NCBI GenBank assembly: GCA_005408345.1
Contig: SEMN01000581.1
Location: 1 to 64,000, forward strand
DNA: 64,000 nucleotides
Direction of reading: 5' to 3'
From: Macquaria australasica
Taxonomy: Eukaryota; Chordata; Actinopteri; Centrarchiformes; Percichthyidae
Part shown: positions 32,526-43,105 of the stretch, piece after piece
How positions within the stretch are numbered: position 1 is the stretch's first letter
Layout: the number at the start of each line of letters is the position of its first letter
The notes under the pieces: generated by a model
Database searches by the model: none
What the model was told of the DNA's origin: nothing
Seen by the model: the letters and a program-made list of their open reading frames with translations, nothing else
Translations under genes and position numbers: made by a program

Positions 32526-35122
32526 TTGTCTTTTTCTCATTGATGCTTCATGATGAAATACTGTATTTGCTAGAGATTATTCTGAAAGATGGTTGTAATT
32601 ATTTTATCTTTTGTATTTATGATCATTTATATTTATCTTGTCATTTTTGTATCTGCTAAGATTGATGGTATTTTGTAAATAGGGCTTTTTGAGAAAAGGA
32701 GGATGATAATGTTGTTTTGTATATTTTATTATCACATGATTGATCCATGGACCGTGTATAAGGAAACAGGATATGCCTCAGACACCAGCCTGATGAAGAC
32801 AAGATAGCCAAAAACATTTGGTGAATAAAGCATGGTGTACTGGAGTTGTGCAACATGTTTTAATTTTGAGAAATCGCATTGAGTAGTGAAGCTCACATTG
32901 GTCTGCACCTTGCTGTGTGTGCATTCTCAAAGTTAGAGTGTGTGTGACATGCAACAGCATGTGGTAAATAAGATTAGGAAGCACACACTGTAGTAAGGTG
33001 TAGGTCATTTGTCCTGTACAGTCTAATAAAGGCCTGTACAATGTAGCTTAATGAAGGCAGCAGCCAAAACGTGTCGGTGATCAGTTCAATTGTACCTGTT
33101 TTCTAGTTGCTGACTCTCTTGCTTTGCTTTTCCCTGTTCCTCTGTCTCCAATGTAACCCCTGTCTCTGCCTGTTTCTCCTCCTCTCCATCTCCATCGTCA
33201 GGATGGCTTGCAACAGCATCAGCCCTCTTTCTCTCTCCGTTAAGCATATCAGGCGCTTAAACCCCTGACGTTGGAAATGCATTTATAGGCAACAATTATG
33301 TAAAGTAAGTTAAGCCCCAGCCAATTGTGCTTTGCTCCTCTATCCCCTTATTTGCTGCAAGTTTCCACGGAAAAAATAACACCGAAACGCACACTTTAGG
33401 CGCCCTCACACACACTATCATTTGAAAAAAAAATGTTTACGCAGTGGAAGTGAGTGCAAAAAGATGGAGAATGAGACAGCAAAAGAGATGATATGGAGGT
33501 TTCAAGGCAGTTAGATAGGAGGGAGGAAAGTGCGGGGTAAAGAAAAAGAAAGTGTGAAGGAAAGTGATGGAGACAGAGATGGAGAAAGTTACTGAGCCCC
33601 CATGAACTCACCTCTAAAGCATTAAAACCAAATTTGACACTTCGTCATGACCTTGGAAACTTTCACTTCGACAAAGAGACAGAAAGCCCTGCCAGAGACA
33701 TGACTAGACGAGCCAGCCTTGGCCCCGTATGACAGAATTATTACTAGGCCACTTGCTTTTTGTCTGTCATTGGTTTGTTGACAGTAGGGAGTAAGAAATC
33801 TTTCAAAAATCCTTCATTTGCCATTCTGCAGAACACACAGAGGATAAGAGAAGAGCAGGAGGGAAGAGTGCACCGGGAGAAGGGCACGTTGAAGGGCAAA
33901 CACCCCTGTAGGTAAAATTTACATTGATAAAAAGTAGCTGTCCATTTGCATCAGATGTACTTTATTCAGCACTTTTCTTCATTAGACAAAACATGGAGAT
34001 CATTTATGACTGAAATGAAAGAATCAGGCATCTAATCTTCAAAGAAATTTAAATGAACGCTCATTTATTACCCCCTAAGTTTCCACTTCCAATGAAATAT
34101 TGAATTTATTGAACTACAAAATGAAATGACAGGGGAGGAGCAGATGCTTTCTTTATGATTTTATAGATTTTGTTGTATTCTCACTTAGGCTACTGCTGTA
34201 TGCTATCCACTTTTAGTTTAAAGTTAGTTGTCACTCGCTGTTAGTGACTTATTTGGTGAGAATAGTTTGTTTTAATGGATAAGTGTGTCTCATACAGTGA
34301 ATCAGAATTGGTATGTTGCCCTCAGTGTAAATAAAATACGGGCAGTATAGAGCCTGCAAAGTATAATCGCATGGTGTATGTATATATATCATATATAATA
34401 CAATATATATTATGCATTACATGAGTGAAGACAACACTTAATTGTGAGAGTTATTATCAGATAATTGAGCAGATCTGATGTAGATCCGTCATCAGTGTTT
34501 TCTAGCCTAAGCTGATAGCTGGGATGCTAATTGTTTCAATTGTTTCTAGGAAACTAGGCTTCTCATACTTGTTGGAGATGCAAAGCAATGTTGTTTCAAG
34601 GATGTTTTTTTTGTATTTAAGTTAAGAGTAAAGTGTATAACCCCTAAGATTTTCATGAAATCAAACCCCATTTGTGATACTATGTATGGCATTTTTTCTG
34701 CAATAGCCACTCAATGTGTTTATATTCAGTAGTTACCTCTTTACATGCAGTGCTTGTGTGGGTTTCCACATGGTGCTCTGGTTTCCTTCCACAGGTTACC
34801 TTTAATTTAGACAGTGTGTAAAACAGATGTATTTATCTGATGTTGTGATCTCTTCTTACTACAAAGTACAGAAGCTAACCATGAATATAGCTGCCAGAGG
34901 GTGCCTCACGCTATCTGAAATTCCTGTACAGTCATGAATGTCTAGGCATACAAACACAGCAAATGCTTCATCATCACGACTTTGCTTTTATTGCCTCGGT
35001 TTTAATTACAAGCCAAGACTCATTTGGGAGACAGAGCACATTCTTCTACTCATGAAGTGCTTTCCAGTTTTAAGGCACTGAGCAACTCACACACATACAC
35101 TTTAAGAGGTTTATGCACTTGT

Positions 35123-35125
<3 letters not shown>
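32526..35125. other. Non-coding, unassigned
   Basis: A long pyrimidine tract ending in CATCGTCAG near 33,202 is directly followed by GATGGCTTGCAACAGC, an ATG with a 22-codon ORF; this is splice-acceptor-like but not supported as an exon. AT-rich runs (tatatatatcatatataatac) lie at about 34,380-34,410. Nothing else recognised. Confidence 0.45.

Positions 35126-35168
<43 letters not shown>
35126..35168. repeat. (GT)n microsatellite with GCGCGCAC end
   Basis: About 18 GT units followed by alternating GC, a purine-pyrimidine alternation of the kind prone to Z-DNA. Confidence 0.95.
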
Positions 35169-35169
<1 letters not shown>

Positions 35170-35234
35170 CGTAAAGCAGGAAATGTTTGAATGGACTTTG
35201 GTATCCCTCGTTGGATCCATTTTGTCACAGCAGG

Positions 35235-35252
35235 ACACACACACACACACAC
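35235..35252. repeat. (AC)n microsatellite
   Basis: Nine AC units, 67 bp from the preceding GT run and complementary to it, so the two could pair as a large hairpin. Confidence 0.9.
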
Positions 35253-35927
35253 CAAACAGAAACCAACAGACAAGAGAGAGAAAAAGGCAAACGGGGAATC
35301 CACTGTTTAAAAGACAAGTAATTACTTTGAAGGAAAACAATGTCTGCTGTTTCAGCCTGAGTAGTTGATGTCAATGCCATGATATGACGCACGCAAATGT
35401 TTTCGTAGCTTGTTCACCTTCCTCTGACAGCTGCTGTTTTGGGAAATTGGCCACCTCACTAAGCTCTTTTACCTCTGTCTTCCTATTCAGCTGTCAGTCA
35501 GTCAGGCTATAATTTAAAGTACACACATCTGTGGCACACTGGGTTTGCTACCACGCTACCATTCGCTGTCTTAAATAACCAATGTGTGGTAGGGTTTCGC
35601 AGGGAATAATCCTCTGAAACATAAAAAATAACTCACTTTGTTTGCAATAAATAAAAGTAGGGGTAGCTGGCTTTAGCATTCATAACCACCATAATACATC
35701 AATAGGGGAGAACTGGAGGGATTGTTTGATTGACAGGTGATTGTTGAAAAGTCCACTGCAGAAACAGCACAGCAACATCAACACTCTTATCCATGAGGTC
35801 AAAACAAAGTTTCATTGTGGCACAAAGGCGCCACAATAAAAAGAGAAGAGTTCATTTTTTTTTTTTAACCAAATGTGACTCAAAATATAGGGCTGTATGT
35901 ATGCCTGTTAAAAAACACATTTAAGAT
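35253..35927. other. Non-coding, unassigned
   Basis: No gene, RNA or repeat boundary recognised; a T-run lies at about 35,856-35,866. Confidence 0.5.
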
Positions 35928-36355
35928 TTAACCCTCTGAAAACGGACCGCCAGCAGGCAGCCCCGACCTGGCCGCGGGAGGCATAATCCTGTTTAAAGTG
36001 ATGTAAAATAAAAACTGTAATAGCTAGAGCAGTCATGAATCTGAATCTGAAAGCTAATATTTCTGTCTTTTGAGTCATTGTGTTGTATGTTCATGTCGCA
36101 TCTTGATGACATCATTACGTTGCGTTGCCTGTGCTGCAAAACGTGGTGACAATGTGGGGTTTTAATTTATGACACAGTTTCAATCATTTTATCAGTCATT
36201 ATGGTTTATTGCCTTACATAACCTTTTAGCTTTGGTTGTACAGATTTTAGTGATATAAAGAATTTTAAGATAATCTAAGAAATGACATCACAATAGGCAA
36301 AAATTTCAATGTAGGCACTGGCGGACCATTTCTATTGTAGAATTCAAAGGGTTAA
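35928..36355. mobile_element. TTAA-flanked piggyBac-like MITE, copy 1
   Basis: A 420-bp element (35932-36351) begins CCCTCTGAA and ends TTCAAAGGG, flanked on both sides by TTAA (35928-35931 and 36352-36355). TTAA duplication and CCCT/AGGG ends are piggyBac hallmarks. Just inside the left end is 'cggaccgccagcaggcagccccgacctgg'; a matching 'ggcggacca' lies near the right end. No coding. A related copy lies at 61.68 kb. Confidence 0.85.
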
Positions 36356-36439
36356 AGCTGCCCTAATCAATATATTTATATTTATATTGACAAATGACTG
36401 TGTAATGTGTCGCTCAAGGTGAAGAAACCACAGAGAATT

Positions 36440-36740
36440 ATCATCAACTCCCTCAGTTCTACGGATTGTTTTATTGTCTTTTAGCTCATTGTTCTGGTTT
36501 TACATACTGCAAGTGTATGTTTTAATTCACTCTCACTGCTCTCATCAACCTCGTCTCCAGCCTCAGCAGGCAGCTATTTTAAGTGAAAAAGCTCTAAAAA
36601 ACCCACGGTACACTACCTGAAACAGCACCAAACGGCTGACAGACAGAGTTAGCGACTAGCTGGTGAACATAGTGGAGCATTTAGCAGCTAAAGAGCCAGA
36701 TATTTCTCTCAGGAGTTGGTAGAGACCAAAAAAAAAACAG
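36440..36740. repeat. Dispersed fish repeat, copy A
   Basis: Contains 'ctcatcaacctcgtctccagcctcagcaggcagct', 'ggtacactacctgaaacagcacc', 'agttagcgactagctggtgaacatag' and 'gagccagatatttctctcagga'. The same order is found at 37.9-38.2 kb and partly at 48.78-48.95 kb. Non-coding. Confidence 0.8.
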
Positions 36741-36761
36741 CCAAAAGGCCATGCAAAGTGC

Positions 36762-36882
36762 TGTCCTCCATTGGGAGCAACTTAGGGTTCAGTGTCCTGC
36801 CCAAGGACACTTTGACATGTGGACAGAAGGAGACAGGGATTAATGGACAACCCGCTCTACCTCCTGAGCCATAGCCACACCA
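36762..36882 (-). repeat. tRNA-derived SINE fragment
   Basis: On the minus strand the sequence runs GTGTGGCTATGGCTCAGGAG, then GTAGAGCGGGTTGTCCATTA, then 'gtgtccttgggcaggacactgaaccctaa'. The TGGCTCAGGAGGTAGAGC segment is an A-box-like tRNA head, followed by a tail I know as common in fish SINEs. The B-box region is degraded. Confidence 0.6.
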
Positions 36883-37884
36883 TATGAATAGATGATAACA
36901 GCCTTCTGCACCTACTAGTAGATGTATCAGGCCCCTTCTAACCCATATCTATGAGGCTGATAACCACTGATAACACCCATTCAATCAAGTGACAATGTCA
37001 GGACTGTAAAAGTAGTGCACCACTGGTCGTGTCATAGCGTTGTGTCAATTCTACAATTTCAACGGTAGGGATAGGAGCTGTGGTAAAATAGCTGTTTTTC
37101 TGGAGAGTATGGGGGCTTAATAGAAAACAAGGCGTGGTTGGTTTGATGCATGTCAGATGCCACCAATGTGGGTCTCAATAGATCATTTTCCCTCTTCTAA
37201 TGTGAGCTGTGGCCTGTCACTCAAGTTTGGATATTCTGTCAGCAAACTGTAAACAAAGTTTGGCTTCAGAATCTTGTTACAAACACTGCTGTGTGTTTAT
37301 GTTTTTAACAGCTGGCATTCAGTTAAATCATAGAGAAATAGTTAACTTGATTAATCATTTTTATGACTTATGGATCATGTTTTGTAAAGTGTGCAGACTA
37401 GTTTCTTACTTTCTTCTCTTTTTTTTGGAAGTACATTTATCCCTTCATTCACCGCTTAGATCCAGTATTTTTATCTAGCAAAGAATGTGTAAAAAGACAT
37501 CACATTACCAACATTCTGCTCCATTGACTGTTAGGGTTATTTGAATCAGTGTTTCAATGGTGGGAAAAAACTTTAGTGTTATTATTTTTATTATTATGAA
37601 TATTACAGATTATGTGATGTGACTGTATGGCTCATTGGCAAATCCTGAATGTTCCCCATTGTACTTAGCTAGGAAATTTGAGCTAAATCTATAATTTCAC
37701 CTTAAGGTTCCTCACTTTTTTCTCTGTTTGAGTGATCAGTGTAACCACAGGTTTCTCACTCACTCTCTGTATATTTGTCTCTTTGTGTTTCTGCCAGGCT
37801 TTCCATCTTATCCGGGCATCTGTCTCTCAAAAAGCAGCTTCCACAGTCTGACTGTCCTTGACTAATATGGTTATTAAACTAAAT
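36883..37884. other. Non-coding, unassigned
   Basis: No gene recognised. A splice-acceptor-like tract (ttgtctctttgtgtttctgccag) ends near 37,797, without a supported exon. Confidence 0.45.
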
Positions 37885-38500
37885 ATTAGCCAACAACAGT
37901 CAACTTTATTGTTTTGGTCTCACCACTCTCATGAACCTCATTTCTGGCCTTAGCAGGCAGCTGTTTTCAGTGAGGAAGCTCTCATAAATGGTACACTGTC
38001 CAGCACCAGACAACAGACAGACAAAGTTAGCATCTAGCTGGCGAACATACTGTAGTGTAGCATTTAGCAGTGACAGAGCCAGATATTTCTCTCAGGACTT
38101 GGTGGAGACTAAAACAGAGCTAAAAGAGAGTGAATATTGGATTTACAAGTGGCCAGAAACACAACTTTAAATCAAAGGTAATTTTACTTTGTGTCCGCTG
38201 GATGTGTAAATAAGCAACTGTTAGTTAACACTTTTGCCATATCAACTTTATAAAGTGATAATATTTCAGTTATGTATTCAACTTTTTCCATAATCTTTTT
38301 TTGTTTCCAAAAAAAAAGAAAGAAAAAAACAATAAATGCAGCTTTAAGTACAAAAGGATTATGTTCACGCTTCAGGCTACATGGCAACACTTAAGCAATT
38401 GTATTTGAGTGACAGATAGCTCCATGCTAACATAGACTTAAAGTAGCTGTTTTGTAAGACTGCTGCCCCCAAGCTGCCAAATATTAAATAATGCAGATTT
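37885..38500. repeat. Dispersed fish repeat, copy B (longest)
   Basis: Same family as 36,440-36,740, extended rightwards through 'agagctaaaagagagtgaatattgga', 'gtgtccgctggatgtgtaaataagcaac' and 'ttaaataatgcagatttaac'. The right part matches the copy at 48.94-49.08 kb. It lies 128 bp left of a tRNA-Ser relic. Confidence 0.75.
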
Positions 38501-38627
38501 AACAAATTAAGAATAATATGAAACTATTGATCCCATGGGAAAGTTGGTATCATAGTGGTAACAAATAATGATTTGGCAGGTTATATTGTTGACATGTAAA
38601 CATGGCAGACTAAAGTAAACTTACCTG

Positions 38628-38709
38628 CAATGAGAATGGGATTCAAACCCAGACATGCAGAGCACAATGGATTAGCAGTCCATCACCTTAACCACTGGGC
38701 CACCTCATC
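38628..38709 (-). pseudogene. tRNA-Ser(GCT), probably decayed
   Basis: An 82-nt tRNA-Ser with the GCT anticodon and anticodon stem intact. The acceptor (GATGAGG/TCTCATT) relies on G-U pairs, the T stem CTGGG/CCCAT has a mismatch, and the D arm has CCAGTGG for CGAGTGG. Probably not functional. Its tRNA-Ala partner was separated from it by a 962-bp transposon. Confidence 0.7.
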
Positions 38710-38744
38710 TGTTGTTGCATGCGTTTTACAGTAAAAGGCAGATC

Positions 38745-39712
38745 CAGAGGCCTGCACTACAAAGCGGGATTTGGGGTTAGCGAGGTAACTTCAGGTTCAA
38801 CTCTGGGTTTTCAGTACTACGACGGTGGTTCACTTCTTACTGGGGTAAATCGCCATGGTAACTTATACTGTACACCTAACCTGCTTCTTGATAACAGATC
38901 AATGTGTATAAAAGCACCGCCTACTGACCAATCAATTCTATTGGAAAATGGCATCACCAATAGAAAAGAAGTGAAGCTCGGTACGTGGATCGTGAGAGGA
39001 GCTCTTTTTATATGAGAGATAGTTTCTCGTCGGAGGGACTGACTTATCTGTGTCACCTTCTTGCAAGCAATGTCAAAGCCATTTCATTGTGCTTTTGGAT
39101 CCCGATATCATCCTACAACAGAGACTGATTGAAGCACTAAAGCTTTGTACTTATAAGAGATGAATGTAAGCCTATTTACCGCTAAATTATGTTTTTATAT
39201 TTATTTTTTATTTGCTCCCAAGTCCGTTTGACACCACCAGGGCTGCAGCTGAAAGAATCAGGCTAAAATTGTCAAACACTCCATAAGAACATCTAAGCAA
39301 CACATTAACTTAATGGAATACTATTTGCGCACAACTGCCAAACGCAGGAAAGACAGTCAGCGATATTTTTGCCAGCTGTCTTTCCTGTGTTTGGCAGTTG
39401 TGTTGCTTTTAGCCTGGATGATGTTTAAATTCTTCGTATTTCTCTTATATTACAGTTTACTCTTCGTTTGTAAAGTATGCCGCTCTGCTGCCAGCACACC
39501 TGTCATGTTTGCGATTGGTCATATGCTGCAAACCCTGCCCCTTTCATGTGAACGCGCTCATGGCTTGATTGGGAAAACCTGGGTTGACTTATCGAGTAGA
39601 TAGCCAGCGTTGTGTGACCGCTTAACGTGATTGCGGTTGTTAGGCTTAGTAAAGCCAGATAACGACAAGATATCCTGGGTATGTTGAACTTGTTTCGTAG
39701 TACAGGCCTCAG
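38745..39712. mobile_element. PIF/Harbinger-type element with CAG duplication
   Basis: A 962-bp element (38748-39709) starts AGGCCTGCACTACAAAGC and ends inverted as ...GTTTCGTAGTACAGGCCT. It is flanked by CAG at 38745-38747 and 39710-39712. Removing it with one CAG restores 'cagatccaggtcacctt', exactly the sequence in other tRNA cassettes. A 3-bp CWG or TWA duplication is typical of Harbinger elements, and a transposase-like remnant lies inside. Confidence 0.9.
38982..39086 (+). pseudogene. Harbinger transposase N-terminal remnant
   Basis: About 35 codons read Y-V-D-R-E-R-S-S-F-Y-M-R-D-S-F-S-S-E-G-L followed by T-Y-L-C-H-L-L. The F-S-S-E-G-x-x-Y-L-C-x-L-L pattern is the N-terminal region before the DDE domain in fish Harbinger (HARBI1-like) transposases. 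No catalytic residues remain. It supports the superfamily assignment of the enclosing element. Confidence 0.65.
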
Positions 39713-39802
39713 GTCACCTTCCAGAATGTTTACATAGGCCTGGAAAGTCTGGAAAGGCATAGCTTGGAGAGGAAGGGGAGGGGACACATTTTTTTTTTTG
39801 CA

Positions 39803-39865
39803 CAAAAATGGTAGAGTGCTTGCTTAGCATGCGTGAGGTAGCAGGATCGCTGCCTGCGTTCTCCA
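39803..39865 (+). pseudogene. tRNA-Ala(AGC) pseudogene lacking its 5' end
   Basis: From the D loop onwards it matches tRNA-Ala(AGC) (aaatggtagagtgcttgcttagcat), but the acceptor 5' strand and first D-stem half are replaced by a T-run and 'gcacaa'. Anticodon AGC is retained; the anticodon stem 3' side has GCGTG. Confidence 0.85.
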
Positions 39866-40213
39866 GAGGACTTTAGTTTCCTGTGTGTTTGTGTTCTGAA
39901 GAAAACATAACAGAGTTAAAGAATATGGTTAGACTTCTTGCACCATCTCAATGCAGAAATGCATACTATATGGAGACAAGCACTGGATGCTACCAAATAG
40001 TGGCTCAGTGAGGGTCTTGAGGCTGTACAATGTAGTGGAAATCTGCTTATCAGATTGTGGACTTCCCACAGTGATGCTTTAGGTTTTGTTAGATGTAGTG
40101 AATTAAAGTGGCCATCTTTGCCTTGTTCTTCTTTAAAGCCAAAAAGCTTGTACGACATGATCATTAGGAAGGAGGAGGATAGAGGCGGAGCTACACTTGT
40201 TGGTCAACGTACA

Positions 40214-40280
40214 GGGGAATTAGCTTTAATGGAAGAGCTTAGCTTGCGAGGGGTAGCGGGATCTATCTGTGTGTTCTTCA
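40214..40280 (+). pseudogene. tRNA-Ala pseudogene with internal deletion
   Basis: Starts GGGGAATTAGCTTTAATGG like tRNA-Ala but goes straight from 'gaagagctt' to 'agcttgcgaggggtagcggg', losing the anticodon stem, and the 3' acceptor is replaced by 'gtgtgttcttcacac'. The same deletion occurs at 41,866, so these two share a recent common source. Confidence 0.85.
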
Positions 40281-40519
40281 CACATTATTTCCTCCCATCC
40301 ACAACAGAATGCGAGGAAAGGAAAGTTTTCTGGGGAAATCAGACATCATTCCCAATTTGAACTAACTCCCCTGTGATTTCACATTGCAGTCCCCAGTTCA
40401 GATGTTTTGTTCAACAAAATGTGTGAAGACTTAAGGACTGCAAGACATTTGTTTAGTCTCAGTGCATGTGGCAGTGTATCAGCGAGGACGAGAACATTTC
40501 TGTGGGAGAAATTGATCTT

Positions 40520-41017
40520 ATTAGGCTCTTTTGAGATGAGCCAGACCTGCGCAGAATTGATCACCGGTGATCGCCGCACAATGCATGCCAGTTAGATTTG
40601 TGTCCGACTTGATCCCGACTTGCTCTGATGTCATGCACACGTGGGCAATGATAACCTCACGAGATCAACGCGGCCGCAGTTTATAGAGCTACGCACCGCA
40701 GCTGCTCTCCACTAACTGCAAGACTCAGGGCATGATGGGAAATGCCTGGCAGTCCCCTGGTCAAAGACCTAATTGGCTCTTAATTTTGACCACAAACACC
40801 ACGTTTCGTAGAAAATCCAAATTTTCTGTGCAAACTACAGATAGCCTACAGTTTGATCCAACAGGATGTAAATATTTCTGTGACTTTCTGTATATTCTTT
40901 GAAGGCTGCTGGAAACTGTCTGACTTGACTGCTGCTGTTTGTCACTGCTCCCTGCTGCCGCCTCCTGATCTCGTCCATTTTCCAGGTGAGGCACACTTTA
41001 TCTTAAAGAAGCCTATT
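40520..41017. mobile_element. MITE with ATT duplication, in tRNA cassette
   Basis: A 492-bp element (40523-41014) with imperfect inverted ends AGGCTCTTTTGAGATGA and, reversed, AGGCTTCTTTAAGATAA. ATT flanks it at 40520-40522 and 41015-41017. Excising it restores 'gatcttattgtttcaaagtggg', the sequence found uninterrupted at 28.78 kb. Contains a GC-rich GCGGCCGC patch and no convincing coding. Confidence 0.85.
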
Positions 41018-41095
41018 GTTTCAAAGTGGGATGTTACAATCAAGCCAGTTATATTGTTGACACTTAAACATAGCAGACTAAAGTATACTTGCCTG

Positions 41096-41180
41096 CAACG
41101 AGGATGGGATTCAAACCCACTCATGCAGAGCACAATGGATTAGCAGTCCATCACCTTAACCACTGCTCGCCCACCTCGTC
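41096..41180 (-). tRNA. tRNA-Ser(GCT), D-loop insertion
   Basis: Acceptor GACGAGG/CCTCGTT (one G-U at the terminal pair), anticodon GCT, long variable arm and T arm GTGGG-TTTGAAT-CCCAT are largely intact. Three extra bases lie in the D arm (GGGCGAGCAGTGG), making 85 nt, and the T loop has TTTGAAT. Candidate gene or early pseudogene. Divergent from the tRNA-Ala 156 bp to the right. Confidence 0.65.
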
Positions 41181-41336
41181 TGTCGCGTTGCCTGTATTTT
41201 ACAGTAAAAGTCAGATCCAGGTCACCTTCCAGGATGTCTACTTAGGCCTGGAAAGTCTGGAAAGTCTGGAAAGGTGTGGCATGGAGGGGACGGGGAAGGG
41301 ACGGGGAGGGGACGTGATGGGAGGGGTAACTTTACA

Positions 41337-41409
41337 GGGGAATTAGCTCAAATGGTAGAGCGCTTGCTTAGCATGCGAGAGGTAGCGGGATCGATGCCCG
41401 CATTCTCCA
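41337..41409 (+). tRNA. tRNA-Ala(AGC)
   Basis: A 73-nt tRNA with all four arms paired: acceptor GGGGAAT/ATTCTCC, anticodon arm CTTGC-TTAGCAT-GCGAG, T arm GCGGG-ATCGATG-CCCGC, discriminator A. A TTTT run follows at about 41,420, a normal Pol III terminator distance. Of all tRNA-Ala copies in the window this is the best candidate for a working gene. Confidence 0.93.
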
Positions 41410-41865
41410 GAGGACTTTAGTTTTCTCTCTGTTGGTGATCAGAAGAAAAAATAATTTATTGACTTAAAGAGCACAGTTAGACTTCTAGCACCAACTCAAC
41501 CTACCGCAAACTATATGGGGACAACCACTGGGGTTCTTCTAAATAGTCTTGAGTCTTTTCCTGGAGAATTCCCAGGTCACCTCCCAGGATTTTTACATAG
41601 GTATGGAAAGCCTGGATACTTTTGTCATTTCAATCAGACCTCAGTGTTGGCTTAGTGAGGGTCTCGAGGCAGTGCAATGTACTGGAAATCTGCTTTTCAG
41701 TTGGTAGATGTCACACATTGATGCTTTGGATTTTGTTAGATGCAGTGTTAGATGTAGTGAATTAAAGTGGCCATCTTTGCCTTGTTCCTCTTTAAAGCCG
41801 AAAAGCTTGTAAGACATGATCATTGGGGAGGAGGAGAGAGGCGGAGCCACACCTGTTGGTCTACA

Positions 41866-41929
41866 GGGGAATTAGCTCTAATGGCAGAGCTTAGCCTGCA
41901 AGAGGTAGCGGGATCTATGTGTTCTTCAC
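41866..41929 (+). pseudogene. tRNA-Ala pseudogene with internal deletion
   Basis: GGGGAATTAGCTCTAATGGC, then 'agagcttagcctgcaagaggtagcgggatc', then a replaced 3' end (tatgtgttcttcacac). Same deletion as at 40,214. No anticodon arm can form. Confidence 0.85.
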
Positions 41930-42071
41930 ACATTATTTCCTCCCATCCACAACAGAACAGAGGAAAGGAAAGTCTTCTGGAGAATTCAGACATCAATCCC
42001 ACTACCATTGCAGTATCCAGTTCAGATGTTTTATTCAATGAAATGCTAATGGACTGTAAGACATTTGTACA

Positions 42072-42144
42072 GGGGAATTAGCTCAAATGGTAGAGCACTC
42101 GCTTAGCATGCGAGAGGTAGCAGGATCAATGCCTGCATTCTCCA
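42072..42144 (+). tRNA. tRNA-Ala(AGC)
   Basis: A 73-nt tRNA with intact cloverleaf: acceptor GGGGAAT/ATTCTCC, anticodon arm CTCGC-TTAGCAT-GCGAG, compensated T stem GCAGG/CCTGC with loop ATCAATG. TTTTT follows 22 bp downstream. Likely functional, with a B-box variation. Confidence 0.88.
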
Positions 42145-42305
42145 GAGAACTTCAGCCTCTTCTGTTTTTGTGATACAGTTTATTAGTAAAATTCTCTAGT
42201 TATCTGTATCACGTTTCACATGGATTCATGCCTGTCCGGTTTCCTCAAGTTCTTGACATAATCAAAAAACCACTGTGTTGAGTGAAGTTTCTGTAGTAAC
42301 ATCCA

Positions 42306-42718
42306 CTTCTGAGACATCCTTTCCTCTGAAGCGTCATGTGTAGCGACATTCGTTTCATATAAATAAATGCAAATAAAATATAAAACTTGGGAGTGATACA
42401 CTTGAGTTTAATCTGTTATCTGTCTTCACTCCGGTGTGAAACTTCAGTGATTGTTGTGATGTATCAGATCAGTCTGATGAGCTGCAGCGTCCAATCAATA
42501 ACTGATATCCAATAAGGGGGCGTGTCAGCCAGTAAAAGTCTTCCGTGAAGGCTGCTCTCGTGTGTCCTCGCTCATGGGTCCTCAGAGATCTCTCCTCGCT
42601 CCTCAATCCTTGGAGCAGAAATAAGAGCTTTGGGACGACCTTCAAGATGGCGGACCAGAACAACTTCCAGTTCAAGCGAGGATCGAGGAGCGAGGACATA
42701 TCAAATAAGAAACTTGGG
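42306..42718. mobile_element. Probable MITE replacing cassette sequence
   Basis: The cassette flank shared with 26.99-27.05 kb stops after 'agtaacatccacttc' and resumes near 42,720 with 'tatcctatgagttacc...cagttcagatgttttgttcaatgaaatg'. The intervening ~410 bp, with 'aaacttgggagtgatacac' near its left and 'aaacttgggatgtatcc' near its right end plus 'aagatggcggaccagaac', matches from memory a common fish hAT-like MITE. Termini are not resolved. Confidence 0.5.
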
Positions 42719-42929
42719 ATGTATCCTATGAGTTACCATTGCAATATACAGTTCAGATGTTTTGTTCAATGAAATGTGTGAAGACTTGAGGACTGCAAGA
42801 CATTTACATAGTCTCAGTGCATGTGGTAGTGTATCATGAAGGACAAAAAATTCTGAGAAACTTATTGTTCCAACGGAACCAGTTATGTTATTGACACGTA
42901 AACATGGCAGGCTAAAGGAAACTTGGCTG

Positions 42930-43011
42930 CCACAAGGATGGGATTTGAACCCACGCGTGCAGAGCACAATGGATTAGCAGTCCATCGCCTTAACCACTCG
43001 GCCACCTCGTC
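42930..43011 (-). tRNA. tRNA-Ser(GCT)
   Basis: An 82-nt tRNA-Ser with perfect anticodon arm ATGGA-CTGCTAA-TCCAT, consensus D arm GGCCGAGTGGTTAAGGC and T arm GTGGG-TTCAAAT-CCCAT. The acceptor GACGAGG/CCTTGTG has one mismatch at its last pair and one G-U. Good candidate gene. Confidence 0.82.
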
Positions 43012-43050
43012 TGTCGTTGCTTGTGTTTTACAGTAAAAGTCCGACCCAGG

Positions 43051-43105
43051 TCAAATGGTGCTCGCTTAGTATGCGAGAGGTAACGGGATCTATGTGTTCT
43101 TCACA
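43051..43105 (+). pseudogene. tRNA-Ala fragment
   Basis: 'tcaaatggtgctcgcttagtatgcgagaggtaacggga' matches the D loop to T arm of tRNA-Ala with an internal deletion of the D-stem 3' strand and AGT at the anticodon. The 3' acceptor is replaced by 'tctatgtgttcttcacac', as in the two other deleted copies. Confidence 0.8.

Noticed and set aside
33396..33611. 71-codon minus-strand ORF with hydrophobic start
   Set aside because: Derived from a purine-rich plus strand; no family resemblance.
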